Positions 62,607 through 64,000 of a stretch of DNA of 64,000 bases are shown here, piece after piece; position 1 is the first letter of the stretch; each line of letters opens with the position of its first letter. Source of the DNA: Rhodococcus tukisamuensis NBRC 100609 (GTDB lineage: Bacteria > Actinomycetota > Actinomycetes > Mycobacteriales > Mycobacteriaceae); assembly GCF_001894985.1 (NCBI RefSeq), contig NZ_BCXG01000001.1, positions 367,737 through 431,736 on the forward strand, written 5' to 3'. Below the pieces are notes generated by a model. The model saw only the letters and a list, made by a program, of their open reading frames with translations. It had not been told where the DNA came from and made no database searches. A program made the position numbers and the translations under genes.

Positions 62607-64000
62607 TTGAAGCCGACCGCGTTCGACGGAATCGACGGCACCGATCACGCCACCGACGTTGACGCGATGGAGGTATTCCCGCTCTCGCATGCCCAGCTCG
62701 GGATGTGGTACGCCCAGCATCTCGATCCCGACGTGCCGATCAACATCGCGCAGTACGTCGACATGCGGGGTGACCTCGACATCGACACTCTCGAACGGGC
62801 CAGCATCGTCGGGTCGTCCGAGTTCGGATCGGGCTTCCTGCGGATTCTCGAACGTGACGGCCAGCCCTGCCAGATGGTGGATCTCGGCATCGACGACTCG
62901 CTCCTGGTCCGTGACTTCCGGGGCGAAGAGGATCCTGAGCGGGCCGCTCACGAGTGGATGCAGGCCGACTACAGCGCCCCCGTCAACCTCCTCGAAGACC
63001 GACTGATCGTCGCCGCAGTGCTACGGATCGAGGACAGCCGGTACTTCTGGTACTCGCGCTGCCACCACATCATCCTCGACGGATTCGGCGCCATGAACTT
63101 CATGACGCGCGTCGCCGAGTTGTACTCGGCCGCGGTCGAGGGCCGCGAGCCGGCGCCCTTGAAGGCGGTGGACCTGAGCGAGCTGTACAAGTCGGACACG
63201 GCCTACCGGGAGAGCGAGAGGTTCACCGCCGACGGCGAGTACTGGGCCGAGCGGATCGCCGGCCTGGAGGAAGGCACCAGCCTCAGCGGTCGGACCGCGG
63301 CTCCGTCGGCGGTCAACGGGGTGTCCAGCGCGGCGCTTTCCGACGAGTTTGCCGCGCAGCTCTCCGCCGCGGTCTCGGAGCAGAATTCATCGCCCGCGGG
63401 GATGCTGATCGCCGCGTTCGCGAGCTATCTGGCACAGATCTCGGGCAACGAGGATGTCATCCTGAGCCTGCCTGTCACCGCACGTACGACGGCCGCCGCC
63501 CGGCGGTCCGGCGGCATGATGTCCAACGTGGTGCCGCTCAGGCTGCACGTTGGCGCCGACACCACCATCGCGGAGCTCCTCACCCAGGTCCAGGTCGCCG
63601 TCTCGGGTGCGCTGCGGCGCCAGCGCTACCGGCACGAGGACATGCGCAGAGGCTCGTCCGCCAGTGCGGTCCAGCGGGACCTGCTCGGTCCGCTGGTGAA
63701 CATCATGCTCTTCCACAACGAGGTGGCCCTCGGACCTGTGTTGGGCGAGTTCAACATCCTCTCGACCGGCACCATCGAAGACCTGGGCGTCAACTTCTAC
63801 CAGAGCGTCGGTGGTACCCGCACTCACGTCGACTTCGAGACCAACCCGAACCTCTACACTGATGACGAAGCGCGCGAACATCATTCGAGGTTCCTGAACT
63901 TCTTCGAGCGGTTTGTCGGCGTGGACGCCGAAACGCCCGTCTGGGCGCTGAACGTGGCGACCGACATGGAACTCGAGTTGGTCCTGGATCGGTGGAACGA
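62607..64000 (+). CDS. Non-ribosomal peptide synthetase, N-terminal condensation domain (partial)
   Basis: The frame is open from TTG 62607 to the end of the window (464 codons); AAAAAAGGGG lies 6-7 bases upstream of the TTG. ATG 62667 is the alternative start. The condensation domain begins at VFPLSHAQLGMWYAQHLDPD (about residue 23); HHIILDG at 153-159 is the catalytic HHxxxDG motif; SLPVTARTT and MMSNVVPLRL, then RYRHEDMRR, are later C-domain motifs. A loading module with an N-terminal C domain, as in EntF-like or siderophore synthetases, is likely. Product unknown because adenylation domains lie outside. Confidence 0.88.
   Translation, partial: MKPTAFDGIDGTDHATDVDAMEVFPLSHAQLGMWYAQHLDPDVPINIAQYVDMRGDLDIDTLERASIVGSSEFGSGFLRILERDGQPCQMVDLGIDDSLLVRDFRGEEDPERAAHEWMQADYSAPVNLLEDRLIVAAVLRIEDSRYFWYSRCHHIILDGFGAMNFMTRVAELYSAAVEGREPAPLKAVDLSELYKSDTAYRESERFTADGEYWAERIAGLEEGTSLSGRTAAPSAVNGVSSAALSDEFAAQLSAAVSEQNSSPAGMLIAAFASYLAQISGNEDVILSLPVTARTTAAARRSGGMMSNVVPLRLHVGADTTIAELLTQVQVAVSGALRRQRYRHEDMRRGSSASAVQRDLLGPLVNIMLFHNEVALGPVLGEFNILSTGTIEDLGVNFYQSVGGTRTHVDFETNPNLYTDDEAREHHSRFLNFFERFVGVDAETPVWALNVATDMELELVLDRWN

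Overview
The window is GC-rich actinobacterial DNA, densely packed with operons that use ATGA/GTGA overlaps and GTG starts. It carries the tail of a mycofactocin (mft) locus, mycothiol-type DinB proteins, AccA1/AccD1-style acyl-CoA carboxylase, a BkaR-like TetR, DUF222-HNH genes and many acyl-CoA dehydrogenases. Together these point to the Mycobacteriales, most likely Rhodococcus or a close relative such as Gordonia. The genus is inferred from gene content, not proven. All calls come from reading the sequence and translations; no database search was run.

Layout: 1-3338 holds the end of mftE, then mftF and mftG. 3426-12889 is an alcohol/ethanolamine block: GAF regulator, acetaldehyde dehydrogenase, AdhP-type alcohol dehydrogenase, DUF779, ethanolamine permease, EutB, EutC and a mycofactocin-type SDR. 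No microcompartment genes are present. 12976-22123 holds a hydrolase, a small winged-helix-like orphan, an MHS transporter, an acyl-CoA ligase, a GAF/Fis activator without the sigma-54 loop, an aldehyde dehydrogenase and an NDMA-type (mycofactocin-linked) alcohol dehydrogenase. The ligase and the aldehyde dehydrogenase share an upstream dyad that probably binds the activator encoded between them.

22285-27456 is a patchwork of accessory genes (DUF1275, YnfA, an orphan, DUF222-HNH with an SOS-like box, a CPBP protease, a DinB-like protein). 28112-36353 is a complete leucine/isovalerate-to-acetoacetate pathway under a divergent TetR: carboxylase beta and alpha, acyl-CoA dehydrogenase, MaoC hydratase, CitE-type lyase, acetoacetyl-CoA synthetase. 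36559-42215 is a Liv-type ABC importer, with both permeases and one ATPase fused in one polypeptide, followed by a GntR regulator. A DUF6777 lipoprotein with a polyproline tail follows on the minus strand.

43400-50636 (mostly minus) is valine/acyl-CoA catabolism: acyl-CoA dehydrogenase, 3-hydroxyacyl-CoA dehydrogenase, a truncated enoyl-CoA hydratase remnant, mmsA, an MHS transporter and mmsB. A small HTH gene with its own dyad-rich promoter interrupts it. 50787-57796 holds a LysR/hydratase pair, a DHA2-type exporter, an XRE regulator opposite a SnoaL protein, a GXWXG/DUF4334 protein, MarR, an SDR and a small secreted protein. 57903-61946 is an XRE-TetR fusion regulator opposite an ACAD10/11-like dehydrogenase, an APH-fold kinase and an SDR; this looks like a 4-hydroxyacyl-CoA catabolic operon. 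After about 660 bases of dyad- and hairpin-rich non-coding DNA, the window ends inside an NRPS that opens with a condensation domain.

The most notable items are the mycofactocin/alcohol/ethanolamine linkage with its shared dyad, the split ACAD10/11-like kinase-dehydrogenase operon with a double-headed regulator, the triple Liv fusion, and several near-perfect palindromic operators next to their likely regulators.
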